A stretch of DNA of 64,000 nt from Galliscardovia ingluviei (GTDB taxonomy: Bacteria; Actinomycetota; Actinomycetes; Actinomycetales; Bifidobacteriaceae), in NCBI RefSeq assembly GCF_014635685.1, contig NZ_BMDH01000002.1, positions 216,472 through 280,471 of the forward strand, read 5' to 3'. A model generated the notes under the pieces. The model did no database searches. It was not told the DNA's origin and worked only from the letters and a program-made list of their open reading frames with translations. How positions within the stretch are numbered: position 1 is the stretch's first letter; each line of letters starts with the position of its first letter. Below, piece by piece: positions 52,621-61,245 of this stretch. Both the position numbers and the translations under genes were made by a program.

Positions 52621-53568
52621 TTAGAAATGAATGTACTGATAATTACCTACGTCTGTATAGGTCTTTGAATAAGTTTTACCATTCATTACAGCACCACACT
52701 CAGAGGTGATAACTTTGCCATCTTCAATAGCCTCAACAATGGCAACATGTCCATAGAGCGGATCCGTACCGTCTTGCCCCGGCGCAAACACCATAATATC
52801 GCCAACCTGAGGAGTATTATCAACCCAGTACCCCAAAGCACGAGCCGAAGTAGCCCACTGACCGCCATTGCCAAGATAAGAGCCAACTGGAAGTCCGAGC
52901 TGATGTCTGCGAGTATAAGCCCACCATGTGCACTGTGAAAACTCATATGCTAAACCAGAGTCACCAGTAGCATGATTAGGATTAAAACCATCAGGAAGCT
53001 TCAAACCTTGCTCTTTTGCCTGATCAATACGAGCAGCCACTACAGGATTAGACACTGTAGATTTGGACATTTGACCAGAATCCAGACTGCTTTCATCAGC
53101 AGAAAGTGACCAATTTCCTTGTGATGACTGAGTTGTGGTTTCACTCAGTGCCGTGCGCTCAGAAGAACGCGATGCTGATGAAGTAGTAGACGAAGACTGC
53201 ATTCCAGAACCAGGATATGCTGCGATAATACCAGTATCTTCTGCAGAAGAACGAGCAAAAGGACTTGCTGCGCTTGTTGTAGCGAAAATAGAGCCAGTTG
53301 TTGCTGCCAATAATGTAAAAGCACCAGCAGCCATAAACTGCTTTTTACGATTTTGCTGACGTGCAGCTTCACGAATCTGACGACGTGTAACAGGTGCAGC
53401 AGCATTTAATTCTTCAATAACTTGAGGAACAAGATCAGCATTCCATGCCTCTTGTGCACGATGTGTAGCACGAGCAACTGTAGCTGTGATGGCGGGCATT
53501 ACTGATGGCGCAGCAGCATGTGCTTTATGCTGCTTCACGCGCTTAGCAGAATGGGCGCCTCGAGTCAT
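52621..53568 (-). CDS. CHAP-domain cell-wall amidase/endopeptidase
   Basis: A 315-residue protein. About 75 polar N-terminal residues (with the basic RRQIREAARQQNRKKQ) precede one hydrophobic segment (about 78-98) that is a signal-anchor. A Ser/Thr-rich linker (about 100-170) leads to a CHAP domain (about 205-315): FSQCTWWAYTRRHQLGLP with the catalytic Cys, WATSARALGYWVDNTPQVGDIMVF and YGHVAIVEAIEDGK with the catalytic His. It probably acts in daughter-cell separation or wall turnover. AAGGAG lies 6 nt before the ATG. Confidence 0.88.
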   Translation of the reverse strand: MTRGAHSAKRVKQHKAHAAAPSVMPAITATVARATHRAQEAWNADLVPQVIEELNAAAPVTRRQIREAARQQNRKKQFMAAGAFTLLAATTGSIFATTSAASPFARSSAEDTGIIAAYPGSGMQSSSTTSSASRSSERTALSETTTQSSQGNWSLSADESSLDSGQMSKSTVSNPVVAARIDQAKEQGLKLPDGFNPNHATGDSGLAYEFSQCTWWAYTRRHQLGLPVGSYLGNGGQWATSARALGYWVDNTPQVGDIMVFAPGQDGTDPLYGHVAIVEAIEDGKVITSECGAVMNGKTYSKTYTDVGNYQYIHF

Positions 53569-53663
53569 GAGTTCTCCTTAAATCTCGTCAAACCTCCTTA
53601 AGTTTAGACCAACCCTTTGAACTGTGCAAGAACCATTGAAAAATGTGGAAAAGTGAGATGTGT

Positions 53664-53775
53664 AAATAAGGCAGCCAAGCCACAATCCGCCAACATTTGA
53701 ACAGTTATGCATGAATCGAACAAATAAGGCACACTGCTACGCCAACATTTGAACAGTTGCCCATGAATACGAACC
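53664..53775. repeat. Imperfect ~55-bp tandem duplication between CHAP gene and serC
   Basis: Both units contain AAATAAGGCA, then CGCCAACATTTGAACAGTT, then CATGAAT and CGAAC. The 19-bp CGCCAACATTTGAACAGTT is exact at 53688-53706 and 53740-53758. It lies in the divergent promoter region and ends close to the serC start. Confidence 0.75.
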
Positions 53776-53795
53776 ACACCACGTATGCTTAAACC

Positions 53796-54983
53796 ATGAA
53801 TGAGTTGCAGATTCCACAAGAACTATTACCATCCGATGGACGCTTCGGCAGCGGTCCAAGCAAAATTCGCACTGCACAGATAGATGCTCTCGCCAGCGCT
53901 GGTACCACCCTACTCGGTACCAGCCATCGACAGAAGCCAGTGCGTGACCTCGTAGCGTCTATTCAATCTGGAATTCGTGAACTGTTCAATCTTCCCGAGG
54001 ACTACGAAGTAGTACTCGGTAACGGTGGTGCTAGCGCATTTTGGGATATCATATGCGCCAGCCTGATTATCCAACGAGCAGCAGTAGGAAGCTATGGTTC
54101 ATTCAGCGGCAAGCTCGCGGCTAGTATCGCTGCGGCACCCTTCCTTGATAATCCCGTAGTATACGAGGCGCCATACGGTAGCATGGCACTACCTCAATCC
54201 ACACCTGGCGCCGATGTATACGCTTGGGCACACAACGAAACTTCCACGGGTGTGATGGCTCCCGTAGTGCGCGCGCAAGTACAGGCAGATCACATTGCTC
54301 AAGCTCCAAATCCTCAAGACCAGCACATCTATAATCCACTCACGATTATTGACGCCACCAGTGCTGCGGGAGGACTGCCAGTCGATATCACGCAGGCGGA
54401 TGTGTATTACTTCTCTCCACAAAAAGCGTTTGGTTCAGAGGGCGGGCTTTGGGTAGCCATATGCTCTCCACAAGCTATTGAGCGTGCGCACTATGTGGAA
54501 AAGCTGGCAGCTCAGCCGGAATCTGGACGCTGGGTGCCGCCATTTTTGTCCTTAACCAAGGCAATTACTAATAGTCGCAAAAACCAAACCTTAAATACTC
54601 CATCGATTAGCACGCTGCTACTCATGCATGAGCAGATTCAATGGATACTCGCACAAGGCGGTCTCACTTGGGCAACTGAGCGATGCGCTCACAATGCGCA
54701 GCTGCTCTACACATGGGCTGAACAACACCAATATCTCACACCATTCGTTGAGCACAATGCATGGCGCTCAAACGTGGTAGTTACCATTGATGTTGACCCA
54801 TCGCTTGACGCAGACGATATTATTGCTTGCTTGCGTAAGTATGGCATTGTTGATATTGCCGGATACCGTGCTCTAGGGCGCAATCAGCTACGTATTGCTG
54901 TATTCCCATCAGTGGAACCTGAGGATGTGCAACGCCTTATCCAATGCGTTAATGTGGTAATTGACTATCTCATCCAGCACTAA
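53796..54983 (+). CDS. serC: Phosphoserine aminotransferase (SerC)
   Basis: Converts 3-phosphohydroxypyruvate and glutamate to phosphoserine, in serine and also PLP synthesis. The actinobacterial-type N-terminus is ELLPSDGRFGSGPSKIR. The PLP lysine is in YFSPQKAFGSEGGLW; other blocks are LGNGGASAFWD, AHNETSTGVM and IDATSAAGGLP. The length of 395 residues is normal. No ribosome-binding site is present; TATGCT lies 6 nt before the ATG. The promoter region carries a 55-bp imperfect tandem duplication. Confidence 0.95.
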   Translation: MNELQIPQELLPSDGRFGSGPSKIRTAQIDALASAGTTLLGTSHRQKPVRDLVASIQSGIRELFNLPEDYEVVLGNGGASAFWDIICASLIIQRAAVGSYGSFSGKLAASIAAAPFLDNPVVYEAPYGSMALPQSTPGADVYAWAHNETSTGVMAPVVRAQVQADHIAQAPNPQDQHIYNPLTIIDATSAAGGLPVDITQADVYYFSPQKAFGSEGGLWVAICSPQAIERAHYVEKLAAQPESGRWVPPFLSLTKAITNSRKNQTLNTPSISTLLLMHEQIQWILAQGGLTWATERCAHNAQLLYTWAEQHQYLTPFVEHNAWRSNVVVTIDVDPSLDADDIIACLRKYGIVDIAGYRALGRNQLRIAVFPSVEPEDVQRLIQCVNVVIDYLIQH

Positions 54984-55157
54984 ACCCTCATACGAAGCGC
55001 AACTACACACAAATATCGCAGAGTGAGAGCCTGCATAAAGCTACACACTACTTGTAGGCTCCCGCTCATACATTCACACGCTCATACACTCACGCACTCT
55101 GCGCAAAGTACGCCAACCAATTTGATTATTGGCGTGAGTGTCTTGTATGGTAATGGC

Positions 55158-55529
55158 ATGAGGTTGGCGCCAATTCTAGATCCGAGTAAACGAAAGCCAG
55201 GCCCAAAGCCTGCCCAAGTTGATTTGCATCGCGTATTTTTTATTGGCACTTTCATCTGGTGCATAGCCGCACTAACCTGCCTTATACTACTCTTTATCAG
55301 CGGCGAAGCGTGGGCTGCACCATTAATTATTTGCACTGCAGGCATGATTATTGGCGTACTTATGCTGATTTGGGAGCATTTCAATCGCTGGTATTATCGC
55401 AGGCTGGGCAATGGAGTAACTGCAAAACGGACTTCTAAGAAAGAACCCGACCAACGAGTAACCGCTGCATACACACATACTGCTCAAGAAATCGCAAAAG
55501 CCTCAGACCGTAACCGCCCTGCAAAATAG
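55158..55529 (+). CDS. DUF2530-like small membrane protein
   Basis: A 123-residue protein with a basic, Pro-rich N-terminus (PSKRKPGPKPAQVDLH), two membrane helices (about 28-48 and 56-76) and a polar C-terminal tail. The pattern, with VFFIGTFIWCIAALTCLILLF followed by CTAGMIIGVLMLIWEHFNRWYYRR, matches actinobacterial DUF2530, of unknown function. I chose ATG 55158; TATGGT lies 6 nt upstream and TTGATT 18 nt before that, which fits a leaderless promoter. A longer open frame to 55023 has no supporting features. Confidence 0.7.
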   Translation: MRLAPILDPSKRKPGPKPAQVDLHRVFFIGTFIWCIAALTCLILLFISGEAWAAPLIICTAGMIIGVLMLIWEHFNRWYYRRLGNGVTAKRTSKKEPDQRVTAAYTHTAQEIAKASDRNRPAK

Positions 55530-55623
55530 CACTGATAGCAATTATTTGCTCACACCAGCTCAAACAAACATATATTAACGCTACGGTAGTTTCAATAACC
55601 GACAGTGAATAACCTACAGTACC

Positions 55624-57012
55624 TTATGGCAAAGCAGGCACGGTCAGCGTAAAAGTACTACCCGACCCCGGCCTACTCCACGCCAAAGCACTACCGCCAT
55701 GAGTAAGCGCCACATGCTTAACAATAGCCAGCCCTAAACCAACACCGCCGGAAGCACCACCATGCTCAATATCATCACGCCCTGGCCAATGAGGCTGATT
55801 GCTCCCACGATAAAAACGCTTAAATACATGTGGCAAATCCTGTGTAGCAATACCCACACCACGATCAATAACACGCACTCTTGCGACACGACCATTGCCT
55901 GACGCTGACTGCACGGCATCAACCGTATCAATAACCACATCAACACTCGAACCCGAAGGCGAATAGATAATCCCATTAGCCAGTAAACATGCCACAGCAG
56001 CACGTACTTGGTGCGCATCTATCTCAACATGGATCGTCTGACTATACCGCACACGCACTTCAACCCGCGCATACTGTACCATCTGACCCATATCATCTAC
56101 CGCACCACGCACCACATCATTAATATCCACGACTTCGCCATGAGTGTCATCAATAGGCGTCTGAGCCTGAATCAACAGCAGTAAATCATCTAAAATATGC
56201 GCGGTTACCGAAGCATAATCGTGCACTTTGCCCGCACTCGCCATCACCTGATCAATCTCAGCATCATCTTGACTTAAATCATCACCGAGACTTTTCAACG
56301 CTCGCATTGGCTCAAGCAACCGCTGCGAAACATTCGTCACAAAATCCTCCTGCACCCGAGCAAAGCGCCGCGCCGCACTAGTATCTCGTATGAGCACAGC
56401 AACAAGTCCTGAACCTAATGAACCAACAGTAACATCAAGCCAATTACGCCTCGACACCTCAATACGCAACGCTGTCTCATCAGAAAGCGACGCCGACACA
56501 CCATGCTCTGACGCCCCATGCTCATCCTCATCATCGAGGCGTTGCTCATAGCGTTTTGGCGTCTGTGTCACCACCTGTAGCACCGTACTACCGCCAGTAT
56601 GCCGAACCTGAGCTACTGCCTGCGCAATACGCTCATCAATAATCACATCATCATCTACAACACCAAACTGGTAGGCCTTCGGATTCGCGCGCAATACCCT
56701 ACCCGAGTCATCAGTAAGCACAGCCACCATAGGCAACATCGCCAACAGCCGAGTGGCCTGAGCATTCAAATCATCCTCGTCTGACTCGCTATCTTCACGT
56801 TCATCAACCCAAGGAAGTTTTGCCAGCAAACCATGCCACCACATTCGCATATCTTCACGCCACTGTTCAACCTGAGATATGAACGATGCCGGAATCGCGC
56901 TCGCAAACATATGCACCAACCCAAGCAGTACAGCACCAAGCGCAATCACCGCCATAACTGCAAAAACGAGCAAAATAATTATGGTTATCGGTGTTATATG
57001 TTCACTGCCCAT
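55624..57012 (-). CDS. SenX3/PhoR-like sensor kinase lacking the phosphoacceptor His
   Basis: A 462-residue membrane kinase. One N-terminal helix (about 10-42) precedes an acidic linker, a PAS-like domain (about 86-212; VAVLTDDSGRVLRANPKAYQFG), a HisKA-type helix and an HATPase domain (about 290-460). The ATPase boxes are intact: LLANGIIYSPSG, VIDRGVGIATQDLPHVFKRFYRG and GVGLGLAIVKHVA. The HisKA H-box reads FVTNVSQRLLEP where SenX3 kinases have FVANVSHELKTP, so the phosphoacceptor is Gln230 (codon 56323-56325). No response regulator gene is nearby. It lies beside phoU and gpmA, as senX3-type loci do in related bacteria. Confidence 0.85.
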   Translation of the reverse strand: MGSEHITPITIIILLVFAVMAVIALGAVLLGLVHMFASAIPASFISQVEQWREDMRMWWHGLLAKLPWVDEREDSESDEDDLNAQATRLLAMLPMVAVLTDDSGRVLRANPKAYQFGVVDDDVIIDERIAQAVAQVRHTGGSTVLQVVTQTPKRYEQRLDDEDEHGASEHGVSASLSDETALRIEVSRRNWLDVTVGSLGSGLVAVLIRDTSAARRFARVQEDFVTNVSQRLLEPMRALKSLGDDLSQDDAEIDQVMASAGKVHDYASVTAHILDDLLLLIQAQTPIDDTHGEVVDINDVVRGAVDDMGQMVQYARVEVRVRYSQTIHVEIDAHQVRAAVACLLANGIIYSPSGSSVDVVIDTVDAVQSASGNGRVARVRVIDRGVGIATQDLPHVFKRFYRGSNQPHWPGRDDIEHGGASGGVGLGLAIVKHVALTHGGSALAWSRPGSGSTFTLTVPALP

Positions 57013-57175
57013 ACCATTATTGTGTCACACATACCGTATTAGACAACAAGCATGCAAAGTGAACTTTAGGCAAACTTTATACAAATAATGCTGTTCTCTT
57101 AGCGTCTGCGCCAACTCCTCCCGTACAATAGAAGCGGAAGTCAACACCGCACTCGAGTAGAGGATAGTGAAGCAT

Positions 57176-57868
57176 ATGCGCGTTATCTTTAATGAAGAAC
57201 TTAATCAAGTCGCTGACGATTTAGATCATATGGCTCATCGCGTACACACTGCCATCGAAGGCGCCGGGCAGGCATTACTTCACCAAGATATTGATGCTGC
57301 ACAACAAGTAATCGACGGTGATTTAGAAATTGATGCCCTTGAAACCAGCATTATCAATCAATGCGTACAGCTACTTGCCAAGCAGGGTCCGGTAGCAACA
57401 GATTTGCGTGTGGTAGTTTCTACACTGCGTCTTGCTTCTACCTTTGAGCGTATGGGAGATTTAGCACGTCATGTGGCTGAAATTGCACGCCGCACCTACC
57501 CTCAGCCTGCGCTGCCAGCTGAAATTACCAACATATTTGTGCGCATGCAAGCCTTTGTCAGCAATGTCTCTGAGCAGCTTATTACTATGCTTTCCAGCAA
57601 AGACGAGGCACTTATCGAACGCATTATCACAGGAGACGATCAATTAGATGATATTCATCGCCAGATTTTCACCATTATCAATAGTGATGCATGGACTGGC
57701 AGTAAACAGCAAACCATTGACACAGTATTGCTCGGTCGTTTCTATGAGCGATTCGGCGACCACGCCGTATCTGCTGCTCGCCGCGTAGGCTATATTGTCT
57801 CCGGCTTTGATCCGACAAAAGAGCCACAAAATATGCACAGCGCTCATGAGGACACAGTTTTAGGCTAA
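57176..57868 (+). CDS. phoU: Phosphate-signalling protein PhoU
   Basis: A 230-residue PhoU with two three-helix bundles, MRVIFNEELNQVADDLDHMAHRVHTAIEGAGQALL and the mirrored second half MQAFVSNVSEQLITMLSSKDEALIERII. Metal-binding acidic clusters are EIDALE, ERMGDLARHVAEIA and ERFGDHAVSAARRV. PhoU couples the phosphate importer to the PhoR/SenX3-type kinase. It is divergent from such a kinase gene. GAGG lies 12 nt before ATG 57176; a GTG at 57167 is closer to it. Confidence 0.95.
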   Translation: MRVIFNEELNQVADDLDHMAHRVHTAIEGAGQALLHQDIDAAQQVIDGDLEIDALETSIINQCVQLLAKQGPVATDLRVVVSTLRLASTFERMGDLARHVAEIARRTYPQPALPAEITNIFVRMQAFVSNVSEQLITMLSSKDEALIERIITGDDQLDDIHRQIFTIINSDAWTGSKQQTIDTVLLGRFYERFGDHAVSAARRVGYIVSGFDPTKEPQNMHSAHEDTVLG

Positions 57869-57942
57869 TCATTACCTTACTCTGCTTAGCACAACATAGC
57901 GTCTATACATCACTTAAATCTACATGCGCTCTAAATGTCATA

Positions 57943-57978
57943 AAAGAGTCCAGCTTCATCATGAAAACTGGACTCTTT
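57943..57978. terminator. Bidirectional terminator between phoU and gpmA
   Basis: An 11-bp perfect stem AAAGAGTCCAG/CTGGACTCTTT with a 14-nt loop separates the convergent genes. T-rich sequence follows on both strands. Confidence 0.85.
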
Positions 57979-58027
57979 ATATATACGTACGCTATCTGTT
58001 ATAGCACGCGCATTACATCGACATTAC

Positions 58028-58768
58028 TTACTTCTGTCCCTGAGCAGCAACAGCGGCAGCACCAGCAGCAGCAGCTTCTGGATCGAGATACTCACCGCGT
58101 GGCTTGATTGGCTTGAAGTTTTCATCAAGTTCATACAACAGTGGGATTGCTGTTGGAATATTGACCTTAGCAATCTCTTCTTCGCTCAAATTATCAAGCA
58201 TCTTCACAATTGCGCGCAAGGAATTACCATGAGCTGCGATCAGTACTGTCTTACCAGCCTTAAGCTCAGGAATAATTGCAGACTCCCAGTAAGGGGTTAC
58301 ACGCTCAACAACATTAGCGAGCGCCTCAGTTTCTGGAACTGGCTCACCTGCATAGCGTGGATCGTTGTTCTGAGCGTACTCATCATTTGGATCAATGGCT
58401 GGAGGTGGGGTTGCATAAGAACGACGCCAGATCATGAACTTTTCATCACCATACTCTTGGCGAATTTCGGTCTTATTCTTGCCCTGAAGAGCGCCATAAT
58501 GACGTTCGTTCAGGTGCCAGCTACGCTCTACTGGAATCCAGAGGCGATCTGCCTCATCAAGAGCGATATTTGCAGTGTTAATAGCACGGCGCAGCAATGA
58601 AGTAAATACGATGTCAGGAAGGACATTCTTTTCCTTCAAAAGCTGTCCGCCACGCTTAGCTTCTTCAACACCCTGCTCGGTTAATGGGACATCAACCCAG
58701 CCGGTGAACTGGTTTGTTTTATTCCATGCGCTCTGGCCATGCCTGAGCAATACTAATTTGTATGTCAT
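58028..58768 (-). CDS. gpmA: 2,3-bisphosphoglycerate-dependent phosphoglycerate mutase
   Basis: A glycolytic enzyme interconverting 3- and 2-phosphoglycerate. The phospho-His is His10 in [48 protein letters not shown] and [13 protein letters not shown] are diagnostic of dPGM. The C-terminus is Ala-rich ([16 protein letters not shown]). ATG 58768 has TAGACT 8 nt upstream and no good ribosome-binding site; the open frame extends to 58819. It is near phoU and the SenX3-like kinase, as in mycobacteria. Confidence 0.96.
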   Translation of the reverse strand: MTYKLVLLRHGQSAWNKTNQFTGWVDVPLTEQGVEEAKRGGQLLKEKNVLPDIVFTSLLRRAINTANIALDEADRLWIPVERSWHLNERHYGALQGKNKTEIRQEYGDEKFMIWRRSYATPPPAIDPNDEYAQNNDPRYAGEPVPETEALANVVERVTPYWESAIIPELKAGKTVLIAAHGNSLRAIVKMLDNLSEEEIAKVNIPTAIPLLYELDENFKPIKPRGEYLDPEAAAAGAAAVAAQGQK

Positions 58769-58929
58769 AGTTGACCAGTCTACGCGCTCAACACGACTGA
58801 GTTGTGAACTAGAACACACTCAGTCTTCTTACAGACGCTACAGTAGTATAAGCATACTGAACTGATACTTCCAGAGCTTTGCAATTATGCAGCTTGGCAA
58901 TACACATACCTGTACGGTGAAAGTGACTT

Positions 58930-61179
58930 ATGACCCATAACGCATCTTCCTTATCGCACACAACGCCAACCAGCACTCAAGCAGACACTACCTCTGACAC
59001 GGCAGCTGGCATGGCAACGCGCGCTGCAATGCCAATGCCAACAGGTGCGCAAAGACTGGGTTCTATTGCGCGATGGACATTAGTTACTCTTGCCGCGGCG
59101 TGGATTGGGTTATGCACAGCAGTAGGTCCCATATACCGCGCGGATGGTTCTATTACACAGTGGTCTTGGGTACAAACCGTGATATTTGTAGGAATGACTG
59201 CGCTAGTACTAGGGCTTGTTATTGGCATTACTCGCAGTATACGCACTACCCGTACTACGAGCACTATCGGCACTACCCGTACTACGAGCACTGCTAGCGC
59301 TATAAACACAGTCCAGCAGCCAAGCACTATCGGCACTGCACTACAAGATCCCGCTAACACATCAAGTACTGCACATAAGCATGGGCAACGCGGGCTTAAA
59401 TGCTGGCAACGACTTCGCCAATACTGCCACGCATTGCCATGGCTTCAGCGTTTCCTTCGCTTTGCCACACGAGTAACCGGTAATCCTCGAATACTATGGT
59501 GCGTAATCCTGCTTGGCTGGCTGTGGGCATGGATTTGTTTTGCTGTAGTACTGGGTGCCGATGTTTTTTCACAAATTAACGAATTTACTGCATTCTGGCA
59601 TCACGCTCATGGGCAACCGCTACCTTACAGTAAGTCGAGTTTGAGTTATCAGGCAGATAACCAAGGAATATTGCAATTTGCCACCATCATGGATATCTAC
59701 CCTACTGCGCATTATCTTTGGCCCGACCAGCCAACCTTTCTTACCAATCACCACAATATTGTGCTGACCCTGTTTTACGGAGCCATAGCATATGCTTCAC
59801 AGCACTACACTGGCAGTGTTGCACTTGGTTTGATACTGCTTGCCGCAGCGCAATATGTGCTCTGCGCTTGGATTGTTGCTAGAACAGTAGTGCGTTTTGT
59901 AGAGCCAAGCTGGTTTATTACACCGCGCCTACCTCATCAGCTACGCCCCCAGCCTCTTGCCCAAACATTAAGCAGCACAACTGCCAGCACAATAGCCAGC
60001 ACATCGCCTTCTATAACGACCAGCGCACTGCCTTGCGCAACACCAGCAGCTCGAGCTTTAGTACTGATTGCCATACTCAACCCAGCTTTTGCAGTAAGCA
60101 GTTTGGGATTAACTAAGTCTCCTCTCTTTGCAGCAGCCCTTATTTGGTGGTTTGGTTGCTGCTATCAATTCACCTGCACTCACCGCGCATACACCATGCA
60201 CTCGCTACAGCTTAAGGCTCGCGCGCTTGGCTGGCGTTTTCTCATTGAATGGGGATTAGCAACGAGTCTTATGCTTATCAGCGCTAAATATGCTGCCCCG
60301 CTTATTGCTATTGCAAGTATTACTATGTTCCTTGCTTTTGCGCATAGCCGTAGTATTCCCCTGTACACTATGCTGCTGCCACTGATTGTTTTTCAGTGCG
60401 CCCTTGGCGGAGCTATTCATGCAGGTCTGATTATCGATGGGGATCCTATTGAAGGTAAGTCCATGCAATTGCAGCAAATTAGTCGCACCGCGCAGCGCAA
60501 TCGTGCAGCATTTACGCCTGAGCTTATGCGCAAACTGGATCCTATTATTGACATCAATCAGGCTGCGCTTGCCTACTATCCTCAAGACGCTGACCGAGTA
60601 AAATCTTCCGGAGGCGAGATTCATAAGCGCGTAGTATACCGCTGGGCAACTGTTAGCAAAGAAGATATGGCGCAGTTTAATACTGCCTGGCTGGAGCTTG
60701 GTAAGCGAGCACCTATTGAGTATATTGATGCTTTTCTAGCTAACTCCTATGGATATTTTGATATTGCAGATGTGCCGTATGTATCTGCATTCTACTATGC
60801 CGATAATGCTCAATTTGCTCGTGTACCTGTACTCCAAGACTGGCTCGGCGGTATTCGTCATCCTATAGCAGCATTCTTACAAGGCTGGTCGCGTATTCCA
60901 GTACTTGGCTGGCCATTACACGGTAATTTTTGGACTGTGCTTGCCCTTATTGCAGGGTCGTGCATGGTGATACTGCGCAGATGGAAGCTTCTTTCTTGGC
61001 AAATAGTAGTGGTATTGCTGATGGGTGTGATGATTTTGGCACCGGCTAATAATTTTGATCGTCATATGCTGCCATTGTTCATTATTGCGCCGTTGATGTT
61101 GGTAGCATTATCGTCCTCACGCACCTTGTCACCTATTGCGCGCGCAGCACACAAGCAAAAGCATGCAAGAACACAGTAG
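58930..61179 (+). CDS. Large polytopic membrane protein, DUF6020/GT-C-like
   Basis: A 749-residue protein with about 14 hydrophobic helices. A Thr/Ser/Ala-rich N-terminus (1-45) and a Thr/Arg-rich cytosolic loop (about 104-150) flank the first two helices. A long extracytoplasmic region (about 225-275) contains QPTFLTNHHNIVLTLFYG, and another (about 510-640) contains QISRTAQRNRAAFTPELMRKLDPIIDINQ. The organisation resembles DUF6020 and GT-C glycosyltransferases that use polyprenyl-linked sugars. No catalytic assignment is possible by eye. A 27-bp in-frame tandem repeat encodes TTRTTST repeats. Confidence 0.65.
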   Translation: MTHNASSLSHTTPTSTQADTTSDTAAGMATRAAMPMPTGAQRLGSIARWTLVTLAAAWIGLCTAVGPIYRADGSITQWSWVQTVIFVGMTALVLGLVIGITRSIRTTRTTSTIGTTRTTSTASAINTVQQPSTIGTALQDPANTSSTAHKHGQRGLKCWQRLRQYCHALPWLQRFLRFATRVTGNPRILWCVILLGWLWAWICFAVVLGADVFSQINEFTAFWHHAHGQPLPYSKSSLSYQADNQGILQFATIMDIYPTAHYLWPDQPTFLTNHHNIVLTLFYGAIAYASQHYTGSVALGLILLAAAQYVLCAWIVARTVVRFVEPSWFITPRLPHQLRPQPLAQTLSSTTASTIASTSPSITTSALPCATPAARALVLIAILNPAFAVSSLGLTKSPLFAAALIWWFGCCYQFTCTHRAYTMHSLQLKARALGWRFLIEWGLATSLMLISAKYAAPLIAIASITMFLAFAHSRSIPLYTMLLPLIVFQCALGGAIHAGLIIDGDPIEGKSMQLQQISRTAQRNRAAFTPELMRKLDPIIDINQAALAYYPQDADRVKSSGGEIHKRVVYRWATVSKEDMAQFNTAWLELGKRAPIEYIDAFLANSYGYFDIADVPYVSAFYYADNAQFARVPVLQDWLGGIRHPIAAFLQGWSRIPVLGWPLHGNFWTVLALIAGSCMVILRRWKLLSWQIVVVLLMGVMILAPANNFDRHMLPLFIIAPLMLVALSSSRTLSPIARAAHKQKHARTQ
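59244..59292 (+). repeat. 27-bp tandem repeat inside the DUF6020-like gene
   Basis: A 22-bp identical segment beginning CACTACCCGTACTACGAGCA occurs at 59244-59265 and 59271-59292, period 27 bp. It encodes TTRTTST twice in a cytosolic loop. Confidence 0.8.
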
Positions 61180-61211
61180 GTATTGCATGCACACACAATA
61201 CACTGTTTGCA

Positions 61212-61235
61212 CACGCAATATTTCACGCAATATTT
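61212..61235 (+). promoter_or_regulatory. Tandem 12-bp repeat abutting the fasR-like ribosome-binding site
   Basis: CACGCAATATTT occurs twice head-to-tail (61212-61223 and 61224-61235), directly before AAGGAG. It may be an autoregulatory operator. Confidence 0.6.
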
Positions 61236-61245
61236 AAGGAGTGCT

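Noticed and set aside
53688-53758. LexA/SOS boxes near serC
   Set aside because: The repeated CAACATTTGAACAG has GAAC-like parts but not the TCGAAC....GTTCGA symmetry of actinobacterial SOS boxes, and no SOS gene is adjacent.
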